Positions 16,484 to 24,216 of a DNA stretch of 26,235 nt are shown piece after piece. The position numbers and the translations under genes were made by a program. The notes beneath the pieces were generated by a model. That model was not told the DNA's origin. It saw nothing but the letters and a program-made list of their open reading frames with translations, and did no database searches. Every line of letters starts with the position of its first letter. The stretch's first letter is position 1. The stretch is from Pseudomonadota bacterium (lineage in GTDB: Bacteria; Desulfobacterota; Desulfovibrionia; Desulfovibrionales; Desulfovibrionaceae): NCBI GenBank assembly GCA_023419375.1, contig JAEZYD010000043.1, forward strand, positions 1-26,235, written 5' to 3'.

Positions 16484-16514
16484 AGCCTCCGTCGGATTCC
16501 GCCGGGGGCTTTTT
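16484..16514 (+). terminator. Rho-independent terminator of the AbrB-like gene
   Basis: AGCCTCCG (16484-16491) pairs with CGGGGGCT (16503-16510), with one G-U pair, followed by five Ts. The T-run overlaps the stop codon of the convergent TSUP exporter gene. Confidence 0.75.
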
Positions 16515-17268
16515 AGCGGGCAAGCAGCAGGATCAGACCGCCAAGCCCCGGCAGCGCCACCATGCAGCTTTTGAGCAGCAATTGCGGAGCCATGCGGGTA
16601 AATTTTGCGCCCACATACGCGCCAATGACCTGACCAGCCAGAACCTGCAGAAACAGCACAAGATCCAGATGCCCGGCGGCGAGAAAACCCAGGCTGCCAA
16701 AGGCCGCGATGGGCAGAATGACCAGCATGGTTGTGCCTACGGTCTGATAGAGCGGCACGTTGAAGATAATCAGCAGGGTCATCTGGATAAAGGGTGTTGC
16801 CCCCACGCCGCAGGCCCCGGAAACCAGACCGTTGAACACGCCAACCATGCCTGTCAGCAGCCAGAATTTCATGCCCCGGGTGCTGGTGAAACGAAAGCTG
16901 AAGAGCGGATTGGTCGGGTGAAAGACCCGCAGATAAATGAGAAAGGCGGAGAACATAAGCACCACGCCCGTCAGCGGCTTGAGCGTGGCGGAGGCAAGCC
17001 CGGACGAAATATGCGCGCCGCAGAAGGCCCCGGCGGCGCCGAACGCGCCCAGCAGCAAGCCCAGTCTGCGGTTTACGTTGCCCTCGCGAAAGTGGCTGAC
17101 GGAGCCGGAGAGGGACGTAAACGTCATGGCAGCAAGCGAAGTGCCAAGGGCGACCTGCATGGGGATGTCAAAGCCCACGCTGAGCATGGTGATCATAACG
17201 CCAGCGCCGCCAGCGCCCACAAAGCCCAGCAATATCCCCAACAAAAGCATGGCGGCAAAAACAAGCAT
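16513..17268 (-). CDS. TauE/SafE (TSUP) family exporter
   Basis: The 251-aa protein is a polytopic inner-membrane protein with about eight hydrophobic segments. Family motifs are GFVGAGGAGVMITML (about 15-29) near the start and the second-repeat GLVSGACGVGATPFIQM (about 147-163). TSUP proteins move sulfite, sulfoacetate, sulfolactate or related organic anions out of the cell. A sulfur role would suit a sulfate-reducing host, but the substrate cannot be read here. The ATG has AGGTG upstream, and a 6-bp hairpin GCCGCC/GGCGGC (17287-17304) precedes the ribosome binding site. It lies 139 bases downstream of the TDT gene on the same strand and may be co-transcribed with it. Confidence 0.9.
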   Translation of the reverse strand: MLVFAAMLLLGILLGFVGAGGAGVMITMLSVGFDIPMQVALGTSLAAMTFTSLSGSVSHFREGNVNRRLGLLLGAFGAAGAFCGAHISSGLASATLKPLTGVVLMFSAFLIYLRVFHPTNPLFSFRFTSTRGMKFWLLTGMVGVFNGLVSGACGVGATPFIQMTLLIIFNVPLYQTVGTTMLVILPIAAFGSLGFLAAGHLDLVLFLQVLAGQVIGAYVGAKFTRMAPQLLLKSCMVALPGLGGLILLLAR

Positions 17269-17407
17269 AGATCACCTGCTGCGCGGGCCGCCTTCACAGG
17301 CGGCGTAAAGTTGAGCAATCACATGCAGCGGCAGAAATCGCCACGCAGTTCTGGCAGGCTAGCTCTACGGGATGCGGCGCGCAAGGGTATTTTTCCAGCC
17401 CGGCGGG

Positions 17408-18391
17408 TCAGACGTGCGCCGCCCTTTGCGCGCGCAGCAGCGTATCCCACGCCCGAACATAAAAGATCAGGTAGCGCCAGCACACATAGGCCACAACCAG
17501 AGTGGCGACAATCATCTCCAGCACTGCCAGCACCTTGAGTTGCAGGGCGTACTCCAGCGTTGCCGGATAGGCGGCCAGCAGCTCGGAAACCTTGTACAGC
17601 GCCGTTGCCCCCACCGCCATGGGGAAGGTGTAGGCCGCAAAGCCGGGGCTGAAGGGCAGGCGCAGCAACTTGAAAAAGGCCACATAGATGATGCTGGTCA
17701 TCAGCACCGCCACCCCGAGCAACAGACTGCACAAGAGCAGGGAGGGGGTTGGCTCAAGGCTCAAATAGGCCACCAGAGAAAGGCTGGCCGGAGCGGCAAG
17801 CACAGCTATGGTTGGCTTGGACGCGTCTTCAATTTCCCGGGAAAATATGAGCCGGTACAACATGACAGGCAGCAGGGCCGCGTAATTGACCATGCCAAAA
17901 ACCATCAGACCATAGGCAAGCTGGTAGTAGGCCGGGCCGGGAACCGTCATGGCCGCCACGCTGATGCCCACAAAAGGCACAAACCAGCTCGGCAGCATGT
18001 GGTGCAGGCTGAACTGCCGCGCCCGAAAGGCGACAAAGGCCAGCAAAAGGCAGAGATGCAGGGCCACGGCAAACAGCCAGAGCCACTGGGCCGCTTGCGC
18101 GTCCAGAATACTCAGGCTCTTGGATTGCAGCATCAGGGCCATTGAGGTCGTGGGTAAAATACTGCCAAGCACGGGGTGGCGCAGTTCTTCGAGCAACAGC
18201 CTCGGGTTCAGAGCAAATTTGCCCGCCAGCAGCAGGGTCAGCGTCATGGATGTCAGAGCGCCAAGCACCTGCGCAAAGTTGTGGAGGGGCAGGCTTTTTT
18301 CAAGCCCGATGCCCAGGCTGGCAATGCCAAGGGCCAAGCCCGCGAGGGGCGTGGGAACAGCGCGAAAGAAATTGCGAACACTCTGCAGCAT
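17408..18391 (-). CDS. TehA/SLAC1/Ssu1 (TDT) family anion transporter
   Basis: The 327-aa protein has about ten hydrophobic segments and the TDT-family opening FRAVPTPLAGLALGIASLG (about 8-26). The family includes bacterial TehA, plant SLAC1 anion channels, the yeast sulfite exporter Ssu1 and C4-dicarboxylate carrier Mae1. I chose the ATG at 18391, which has AGGA 8 bases upstream; the frame extends upstream to 18505 but would overlap the start of the divergent LysR gene. Its neighbours are a divergent LysR regulator and a downstream TSUP exporter, so a small-anion export role, possibly sulfite, is plausible (inference). Confidence 0.88.
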   Translation of the reverse strand: MLQSVRNFFRAVPTPLAGLALGIASLGIGLEKSLPLHNFAQVLGALTSMTLTLLLAGKFALNPRLLLEELRHPVLGSILPTTSMALMLQSKSLSILDAQAAQWLWLFAVALHLCLLLAFVAFRARQFSLHHMLPSWFVPFVGISVAAMTVPGPAYYQLAYGLMVFGMVNYAALLPVMLYRLIFSREIEDASKPTIAVLAAPASLSLVAYLSLEPTPSLLLCSLLLGVAVLMTSIIYVAFFKLLRLPFSPGFAAYTFPMAVGATALYKVSELLAAYPATLEYALQLKVLAVLEMIVATLVVAYVCWRYLIFYVRAWDTLLRAQRAAHV

Positions 18392-18494
18392 GGAACTATC
18401 CTCGGTTGTGGTCTGCTTGCGTGTTTGCCACGGATCGTGCATTAAGAAAATCGAAATGAATTTAACGTAACGTATAAAAAAATTAAACGCTGAT

Positions 18495-19373
18495 ATGACA
18501 CTCAAGCAATTGCAGGTTTTTCTGGCTGTGGCGCGGTTTCAGAATCTCACACAGGCCGCAGAGGCTCTGTTTCTGACCAAGGGCGCGGTTTCCCAGGCCT
18601 TGCAGGAACTGGAGCGGCACCTCGGCGTGCGCCTGTTTGACCGGGTGCACCCGCATTTGCGGCTGAATCATGAGGGCGCGCGCCTGTGGCCGCTGGCGGA
18701 CGAAATGCTGCAGAGGGCCGAGGCCATCGAGCGGACGTTTCAGGCTGGTGGGGCCTGTTTTTTGAGCATTGGGGCCAGCAAGACCATTGGCAACTATCTG
18801 TTGCCGCAACTGATGCACGATTTTGAAAAGGATCACGGATGGCTGCCCAAGGCGCAGATAGCCAACACCAACCGCCTGCTTGAACTGGTGGAAGGCTATG
18901 TTCTGGATGTGGTGCTGCTGGAGGGCGAGCAGCATCGGCCCGACATGGTGGCGGAAGAATGGCTGAAGGATGAAATGGCGGTGGTGGCCTGCAAGGGGCA
19001 TGCTCTGGCAGACGGCAAGGCCCACGCGCCGGAAGATCTGGCGGGCCAGCGCTGGATTCTGCGGGAGCCGGATTCCGGCACAAGGGCATTTTTTGCGCAC
19101 ACCCTGGGCTCGCTCATCGCGCCCTATACCGTGGCCTTGAGCCTCAGCTCCACCGAGGCGGTGCTGGGCATGGTGGAACAGGGGCTGGGCATCACCTTTG
19201 CTTCGCGGCTCATGGCGGAGCTGCCGGGCTTCAGCAGCCGTTTTTCAATAATCCGGCTGACGCAGACGTTTTCTCGCACATTTTCCCTTTGCTGGCACGA
19301 GTCAAAATACCACTCTGCTGGCATGGACACGTTCATCCGCTTTTGCCGGGCGTGGTCGCCGCTCAACAGGTAG
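18495..19373 (+). CDS. LysR-family transcriptional regulator
   Basis: The 292-aa protein has the LysR helix-turn-helix at residues 1-60 (LTQAAEALFLTKGAVSQALQ as the recognition region) and an effector domain from about residue 88, with SIGASKTIGNYLLPQL at its opening. This resembles the CysB/CbbR/CysL branch. It is divergent from the TDT transporter gene with about 103 bases between the starts, so it most likely controls that gene and perhaps the TSUP gene beyond it. A TATAAA element (18473-18478) lies only about 17 bases before the ATG and there is little Shine-Dalgarno sequence, suggesting a very short leader. It converges with the Sel1 gene. Confidence 0.92.
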   Translation: MTLKQLQVFLAVARFQNLTQAAEALFLTKGAVSQALQELERHLGVRLFDRVHPHLRLNHEGARLWPLADEMLQRAEAIERTFQAGGACFLSIGASKTIGNYLLPQLMHDFEKDHGWLPKAQIANTNRLLELVEGYVLDVVLLEGEQHRPDMVAEEWLKDEMAVVACKGHALADGKAHAPEDLAGQRWILREPDSGTRAFFAHTLGSLIAPYTVALSLSSTEAVLGMVEQGLGITFASRLMAELPGFSSRFSIIRLTQTFSRTFSLCWHESKYHSAGMDTFIRFCRAWSPLNR

Positions 19374-19400
19374 CGCGGAGCAAAGAGCGCTCAATGCGGC

Positions 19401-21026
19401 CTAACGCTGGCGCGTCAGGTGATACACGCGGGGGACCATGTACATGAGGCTCAACTGGCCGCGCGTAGGCTCATAGCGCGTGGCAACCACCACAGAACCC
19501 AGATTCCAGAGGTGGGCATCGTCGCCTTCTCCGGCGGAGGCCTTGCCAAAACGGTCAGTGACCATCTTGAGGATCATGCCTTCCACCGTATTGTTCGGCG
19601 CAGTGTAATCCAGCTCAAGAAAGCCCAGAGGGCCGGGGTTTCCCGGGCCGTAACAGATCGCCATCTGGCGCGCGCCGGGGGCAACCTTGGCGGCATCGTA
19701 CAGATCGCAGATATAGGCGTCATCCTCGCGGATAATGGTGGCTCCGTACTGCCGCAGAGCCGTGCGCATGGAATTTCTGTCGGTATTGTCGAGCCGCTGG
19801 CCAAACAGAACGGCCTCGGGGCGCGAAGGCTCGGCGCGGGCCATATCTTCCAGTTCCTTCATGGCATTGGCATCGCCGTTCATGGCAGCCGCATAGAGCA
19901 GCAGCACCGCCCGCGAGGGGTTTTTGGTCACACCCTGACCGGTGCGATAAAAATGCCCCAGGCGGAACAAGGCCTCGGTTTGCTGCTGCGCCGCAGCGCG
20001 GCTGTACCATGCCGCCGCCGCAGCGAAATCCTGCTGTACTCCACGCCCCAGCTCATAGAGCATGCCCAAATTATACTGGGCCTCAGGCTGGCCCTGACGC
20101 GCCGCCAGATCAAACCAGCGCGCTGCTTCTTCGGGGTTGGGTTCTATGCCGCGTCCCTGTTCCAGCATGCGCCCGTAATTGCTCATGCCCGAGGGGTGCC
20201 CGGTCTTGGCTGACTCTGCAAACCAGTGCAGGGCGCGGCCAAGGTCAGGCTCCACTCCCTGCCCGAGGTCGTAGAGTACGCCAAGGTTGTTCATGGCCTG
20301 TCCATCGCCCGCTTCGGCCTGCTTGCTCCAGATGCTCTCCGCTGTTGCATAATCGCCCTTGGCATAGGCTGCCGCGGCTTCTTCCGCCTGCGTGGGCGGC
20401 GAGGTTCTTTGCGGAACAGGCACAGGCGCTTTGGTGGGCGCGGTTTCCACTGCCGGAGCGGCCTTTCCCTGCTCGGCGGCTTCCTCTTTCTGGCCCTTTT
20501 TTGATTTTTTATCCCTGCGGTTTTTTGAGCCCTTTTCCTTCACCGGAGCTTCCGGTTTTTTGGGCGCTTCAAGGGCAGGGCTTGCGGGCTGGGCAGGCGC
20601 GGCGGGGGCAGGTGCGCCTTGTGCCGCAGGAGCCTGCGGTTGCTGAGCCTGAGCAGGGGGATTCGCTCCCGGCGCGGTCAGAGGGCTGACCTGTCGCGGC
20701 GTGGGCACAGATGGCGCTGCAACGGTTGGGGTCTGCACCGTGGGTGTTTGTACGGTGGGCACCTGAACCGTGGGCGTCTGTATTGGCGCTGCTGGCATTG
20801 GCTGCGAGAGCGTGGGCGAAGTACCGCCCCCGAAGGGCTGCCCACCTATGCCGCTGGGGCCGGGTGCGTTGGGCGCGCCAGTGCCCTGAACAAAAACGGA
20901 GTCAGACGCGGCAAAGGCCGCGCCGCCCGGCAGCGCCAGGGACACGCACAGGCTGTACACGAATACGGCCCGGATGGCAGAAATAAGATGGGCGCGGCTG
21001 TATACCGCGCCCCATCGAAGAAACAT
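19401..21026 (-). CDS. Secreted Sel1-repeat protein with proline-rich linker and unknown C-terminal domain
   Basis: The 541-aa protein begins with a long-n-region signal peptide (hydrophobic core about 20-40, cleavage near AFA-A). A Pro/Ala/Gln/Val-rich segment follows (about 50-155), including tandem (Q)TPTVQ units at 83-103, then a Lys-rich basic stretch (158-183). Residues about 215-395 are about five Sel1/TPR-like repeats with the LGVLYDLGQGVEPD-type signature. The last 140 residues form a separate domain I do not recognise, with two cysteines (440 and 458). The basic and Pro-rich parts suggest a wall-spanning periplasmic protein. It starts 12 bases after the SGNH gene and is last in the cassette. 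A scaffold role like alginate AlgK is a hypothesis. Confidence 0.88.
   Translation of the reverse strand: MFLRWGAVYSRAHLISAIRAVFVYSLCVSLALPGGAAFAASDSVFVQGTGAPNAPGPSGIGGQPFGGGTSPTLSQPMPAAPIQTPTVQVPTVQTPTVQTPTVAAPSVPTPRQVSPLTAPGANPPAQAQQPQAPAAQGAPAPAAPAQPASPALEAPKKPEAPVKEKGSKNRRDKKSKKGQKEEAAEQGKAAPAVETAPTKAPVPVPQRTSPPTQAEEAAAAYAKGDYATAESIWSKQAEAGDGQAMNNLGVLYDLGQGVEPDLGRALHWFAESAKTGHPSGMSNYGRMLEQGRGIEPNPEEAARWFDLAARQGQPEAQYNLGMLYELGRGVQQDFAAAAAWYSRAAAQQQTEALFRLGHFYRTGQGVTKNPSRAVLLLYAAAMNGDANAMKELEDMARAEPSRPEAVLFGQRLDNTDRNSMRTALRQYGATIIREDDAYICDLYDAAKVAPGARQMAICYGPGNPGPLGFLELDYTAPNNTVEGMILKMVTDRFGKASAGEGDDAHLWNLGSVVVATRYEPTRGQLSLMYMVPRVYHLTRQR
20718..20777 (-). repeat. In-gene tandem repeat coding for (Q)TPTVQ units
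   Basis: About four copies of a roughly 15-18-base degenerate unit encode repeated PTVQ motifs inside the Pro-rich linker of the Sel1 protein. Such repeats can vary in copy number between strains. Confidence 0.6.
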
Positions 21027-21037
21027 GCTGGTGTTCC

Positions 21038-22276
21038 TTACGGTTTACGTTTGGGGCAGTTAAAATTCATAAAGTCCACTTCCGGGCGGCTTGTGAGGCG
21101 CTCATCGGGCACCAGAGCATAGCCGCGCCAGTCGCGCAAGGTGGCATTGATTCTATCCATATTCACGTAAGCCAGCAAGGCGGGCCAGCGGTCAGCCATA
21201 TCACGCAGCATGCGCGCGTAGGTGACTTCGCCGCCGTGGAAGCCGTCAAAGAACTCGCAGTCGCCTGAAGCAAAGGTGCGCGGGTCGGTAAATTCCATAA
21301 CGTCAATGCCGCGGGCGAGCAGGGCGTCGCGCAGTTTGAAGAGGTGGGGATAATCGGCCTCGCGTTCGCGCATGGCGTCAAGCACACGGACAGAAAGGGG
21401 CGAAATGAAAACAAAGGTGGCAATGCCCCTGGCCTTGAGCCGGCAGTAAATTTCAGCAAAGGCGTCCAGATGGGCGCTGCTGATGCCGCCGGGGTCGCGG
21501 CTGTCTGCCAGCGGCTTGGCGTGGAAAAAGGCCTTGGTGCCGTAGCGCACCTGCTTGAGGGTGTCCTCAAACTGGTAGTCAAAGGGCCGCTTTTGCCCGG
21601 TGCTTTCACCTGTATAATACCACGAGCCGTCAGAGCCAAAGCCGTCGTTGTACTGCTGGGCCATGATGCCGTAACGGGCATTGCGGAATCCGCCCATGGA
21701 CTGCGGCAGCATGGGGGCAATAAAGTCCCTGAATGAAATCTTGCCTTCAAGCAGCCATGTCCAGGGTTTTTTGAGGCTGTCGAATCCGTAGTTGTACGAC
21801 CCGCTGGTGGGCGGTTCTTCCTTGAAAGGGTCGGCGTTCCACTGCGGCATGAACCACCAGAAGTCCAGCCCGATGATGATGGCATCCGGCTTGTGGATGC
21901 GCAGCATGGCGTCGATGGTGGAGCGCAGCACGGGCAGGTTGCCCGCCGTGCCGCCCACATTGAGGAAGGGCTTGCGGAAGTATGCGCCCCGGAACTGCAT
22001 GACACGCGAGGAACCCACGGCGGCAATTTCAGGCTTCACCTTGGCATAAAGTTGCAGCTTGTAGTCCACAAAATCCTGGGAAACGCCGGATCCAAACACG
22101 GCAAAATTCCCCTTGGACTGTTCGGTGACGGCTCGCTCCACGGCTACGTCGCCGCTGCTGTGCAGCCACCACGCGGTATAGGGAACGGCCAGCAGGCATC
22201 CCGCCAGGACAAGGCCCAGCAGCACGAGAAAATAACGCTTCAAAAAGGCGGTATCTGTGTTGTTCATGGCGTTCAC
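21038..22276 (-). CDS. SGNH-hydrolase-like membrane protein, AlgJ/AlgX/DltD-like partner of MBOAT
   Basis: The protein (412 aa from GTG at 22276, or 409 aa from ATG at 22267) has one N-terminal membrane anchor (about 14-36) and a periplasmic SGNH-like domain. Candidate catalytic elements are the serine in AAVGSSRVMQF (S90, block I), the GGTAGN turn (108-113, block III-like) and D344/H347 in FFDGFHGGE (block V). This kind of protein takes an acyl group passed across the membrane by an MBOAT protein and transfers it to a glycan or similar acceptor. It begins 6-15 bases after the MBOAT stop without a clear ribosome binding site, which suggests translational coupling. The acceptor is unknown. Confidence 0.85.
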   Translation of the reverse strand: MNAMNNTDTAFLKRYFLVLLGLVLAGCLLAVPYTAWWLHSSGDVAVERAVTEQSKGNFAVFGSGVSQDFVDYKLQLYAKVKPEIAAVGSSRVMQFRGAYFRKPFLNVGGTAGNLPVLRSTIDAMLRIHKPDAIIIGLDFWWFMPQWNADPFKEEPPTSGSYNYGFDSLKKPWTWLLEGKISFRDFIAPMLPQSMGGFRNARYGIMAQQYNDGFGSDGSWYYTGESTGQKRPFDYQFEDTLKQVRYGTKAFFHAKPLADSRDPGGISSAHLDAFAEIYCRLKARGIATFVFISPLSVRVLDAMREREADYPHLFKLRDALLARGIDVMEFTDPRTFASGDCEFFDGFHGGEVTYARMLRDMADRWPALLAYVNMDRINATLRDWRGYALVPDERLTSRPEVDFMNFNCPKRKP

Positions 22277-22282
22277 GCGTGG

Positions 22283-23902
22283 TTAAAATTGGAAGTACAG
22301 GAAGGTCGCCTTGCGCGAAACCAGAATCAGGGTCAGGAAGGCCATAACGGCCAGCCCCGTAGCCCAGGCGGCTGTGGGCCGCCAGCTCAGGCGCGGGCGG
22401 CTGCCATCGCGTCTGCCGTGCAGAATCTCGTGGCTGTTGGGCAGCGCCCAGACCACCAGAAAGCTCACCAGCAGCAGCGCGAAGGGAACCCATCCCTGAA
22501 TGTAGTTGTTGGGCAGCCAGCGGGCCACCTGGGCGGCAAAGCCCGTAAGCCCGTCGGTTGTTGCGCTCAGGCCCGCCGCTTCACGCGTAAACGGCCCTGT
22601 GAACATGGCTTTGAACATGCGGCCCGCGCCTTCAATCGTCAGCGCGCGGAACACAACCCAGCACAGATTGATGCAGAAAAATGTGAACAGGATGGAGCAG
22701 ATGCGCAGCGGCGCAAGGGCCAGCACGCGCTCCATTGTTTTGCCCTTGATGCAGGCGCGGAAAAAGTGGTTGATGCCCAGCATGGAACCGTGCAGCGCGC
22801 CCCAGACAATAAAGGTCCAGCCAGCGCCGTGCCATGCGCCGCCGATCAGCATGGTCAGAAACAGGTTGCGGTACTGCATGAGCCGCCCTTTGCGGTTGCC
22901 GCCAAGGGGGATGTACAGAAAATCGCGCAGCCACGAACTGAGCGTGATGTGCCAGCGCCGCCAAAAGTCCACAATGCCTGTGGATTTGTAGGGCGAATCA
23001 AAGTTTTCCGGCAGCCTGAGGCCCAGCATGAGGGCAAGGCCAATGGCCATGTCCGTGTAGCCCGAAAAGTCGAAATACAGCTGGAAGGTATAGCACAGCG
23101 AACCCAGCCAGGCTTCGGCCCCGCTGAGCGGAAAGGCCTTTTCCGCCGCGTTGAAGACAGAGTCGGCGTACATGGCGATACTGTCGGCCAGCAGGACTTT
23201 TTTGACCATGCCGATGGTGAAAAGCGTGAAGCCCTGAGCCAGATTCTCTGCATTGGTGGGGGCAAGCGTGTCAAACTGCGGGCCTATCTGCTCATAGCGC
23301 ACGATTGGCCCGGAAATCACATAGGGAAAACATGCGGAGAACAGCGCATGCCGCGTAAAGCCCTGAGGCGTCACCTGTCCACGGTATACGCTGACAAGCC
23401 AGGCGATCTGGATGAAGGTATAAAAAGAAATACCCAAGGGCAGACCGGGCGGGGTGAAATGCCACTGCGCATGCAGCAGCGCCCCAAGATTCTGGGCCAG
23501 AAAGGCGGAATACTTGAACCACAGCAGGGGCAGCAGGTTGAGCACCAGGGCAAGAATCAGCAGGCCCTTGCGGCTCAGACGGAACCGGCAGCCAGCCTGC
23601 TTGCGCGAACCGCACAGGCAGGCCTTTTCGTCATCGCCTTCCGCGTTCTCAGCGGGGGCGGCATCCTGTTTCTGCTCTGGCTCTGCCTCTGGCGCTGCCA
23701 GGGCAAGGGCAAAGGCATAGTTCATGCCCAGAATCACAGCCAGCAGAATCAGGAAGGGCAGACCCCACAGACCGTAAAATACTACGGAAAAAGCCAGCAG
23801 CACCAGGGCAAGACCCGTGGACCCGTAGCCCTGGGCCAGCCGCCAGCATACCAGCAGCAGGGGTAGAAAGGCGAAAAGGAATGTGTACGAGTTGAAAAGC
23901 AT
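22283..23902 (-). CDS. MBOAT-family O-acyltransferase, AlgI/DltB-like
   Basis: The 539-aa polytopic membrane protein moves acyl groups from a cytoplasmic donor across the inner membrane. Family landmarks are SFYTFIQIAWLVSVYRG (159-175), YFDFSGYTDMAIG (276-288), FWRRWHITLSSWLRDFLYIP (313-332) and GGAWHGAGWTFIVWGALHG (354-372), with H358 as the expected catalytic histidine. An unusual hydrophilic insert (about 70-111) follows the first membrane segments: acidic and Ala/Pro-rich, then a basic patch with C95, C97 and C105. The ATG at 23902 has GGGAG upstream. It heads a three-gene cassette; no polysaccharide synthase is in view, so the acceptor could be a surface glycan, wall polymer or lipid. 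Confidence 0.92.
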   Translation of the reverse strand: MLFNSYTFLFAFLPLLLVCWRLAQGYGSTGLALVLLAFSVVFYGLWGLPFLILLAVILGMNYAFALALAAPEAEPEQKQDAAPAENAEGDDEKACLCGSRKQAGCRFRLSRKGLLILALVLNLLPLLWFKYSAFLAQNLGALLHAQWHFTPPGLPLGISFYTFIQIAWLVSVYRGQVTPQGFTRHALFSACFPYVISGPIVRYEQIGPQFDTLAPTNAENLAQGFTLFTIGMVKKVLLADSIAMYADSVFNAAEKAFPLSGAEAWLGSLCYTFQLYFDFSGYTDMAIGLALMLGLRLPENFDSPYKSTGIVDFWRRWHITLSSWLRDFLYIPLGGNRKGRLMQYRNLFLTMLIGGAWHGAGWTFIVWGALHGSMLGINHFFRACIKGKTMERVLALAPLRICSILFTFFCINLCWVVFRALTIEGAGRMFKAMFTGPFTREAAGLSATTDGLTGFAAQVARWLPNNYIQGWVPFALLLVSFLVVWALPNSHEILHGRRDGSRPRLSWRPTAAWATGLAVMAFLTLILVSRKATFLYFQF

Positions 23903-24216
23903 GTGCGACTCCCGTTGGACGGCGTGGACATGCCCGCCGCGCTGGCGTCAGCCTGGATTCTTCCGAGTTTGCGGTGTGGGATGTCCGCACTCTGCGGCTG
24001 AGCCGCCGAAATGCCGGGCATCCTGCTTTGATCCCCAGTGCCGCCTTGCGTTCCGCACAGCAGGGCAAGGCGGTTGCTCAAGCCCGGCATGCATGTCTGC
24101 CGTGCCGGGCTGTGCATTTTTTGTAGGCCAAATGGCAAAGAAAAAGCGCGCACGACAAGAAACGCGTCACACGCGCCCCCACCGGCATGCCAAGGCTGCC
24201 GAGGCTCCGAGCTTGC
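23903..24216. other. 314-base structured intergenic region between MBOAT and IHF genes
   Basis: No gene is called. Read on the plus strand it contains a series of hairpins: GCTG/CAGC (23941-23952), TGCGG/CCGCA (23970-23989), GCGGC/GCCGC (23994-24006) and CCGCCTTGC/GCAAGGCGG (24041-24073), ending in a terminator hairpin (24081-24122). ATGCCGGGC at 24011-24019 can also pair with GCCCGGCAT at 24082-24090, which would break the terminator stem. On the minus strand the same DNA forms the MBOAT leader. A weak CGCGT/ACGCG stem (24163-24175) may help end the IHF transcript. Confidence 0.55.
24081..24122 (+). terminator. Plus-strand rho-independent terminator with no annotated upstream gene
   Basis: AGCCCGGCA (24081-24089) pairs perfectly with TGCCGGGCT (24103-24111), followed by GTGCA and six Ts (24117-24122). 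On the minus strand there is no T-run after the stem. The nearest annotated plus-strand gene upstream is the LysR gene ending at 19373, so this terminator implies a short plus-strand transcript starting within or near the region. Confidence 0.6.

Noticed and set aside
16435..17538. Long plus-strand open frame opposite the TSUP and TDT genes
   Set aside because: Low-complexity, Gln/His/Lys-rich product opposite two clear membrane-protein genes; a shadow frame.
19372..19391. AGCGC/GCGCT hairpin between the convergent LysR and Sel1 genes
   Set aside because: Only five base pairs with a ten-base loop and no T-run on either strand, so not called as a terminator.
21893..23866. Very long plus-strand open frame opposite the MBOAT and SGNH genes
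   Set aside because: No domain and composition typical of antisense GC-rich frames; the minus strand carries conserved MBOAT and SGNH motifs.
23903..24216. Search for 6S, SRP, tmRNA or c-di-GMP riboswitch signatures in the structured gap
   Set aside because: The hallmark sequences I know for SRP RNA (GGAAGGAAGCAGCC region) and GEMM riboswitches are absent, and no 6S-like long closing stem was found; no family name is assigned.
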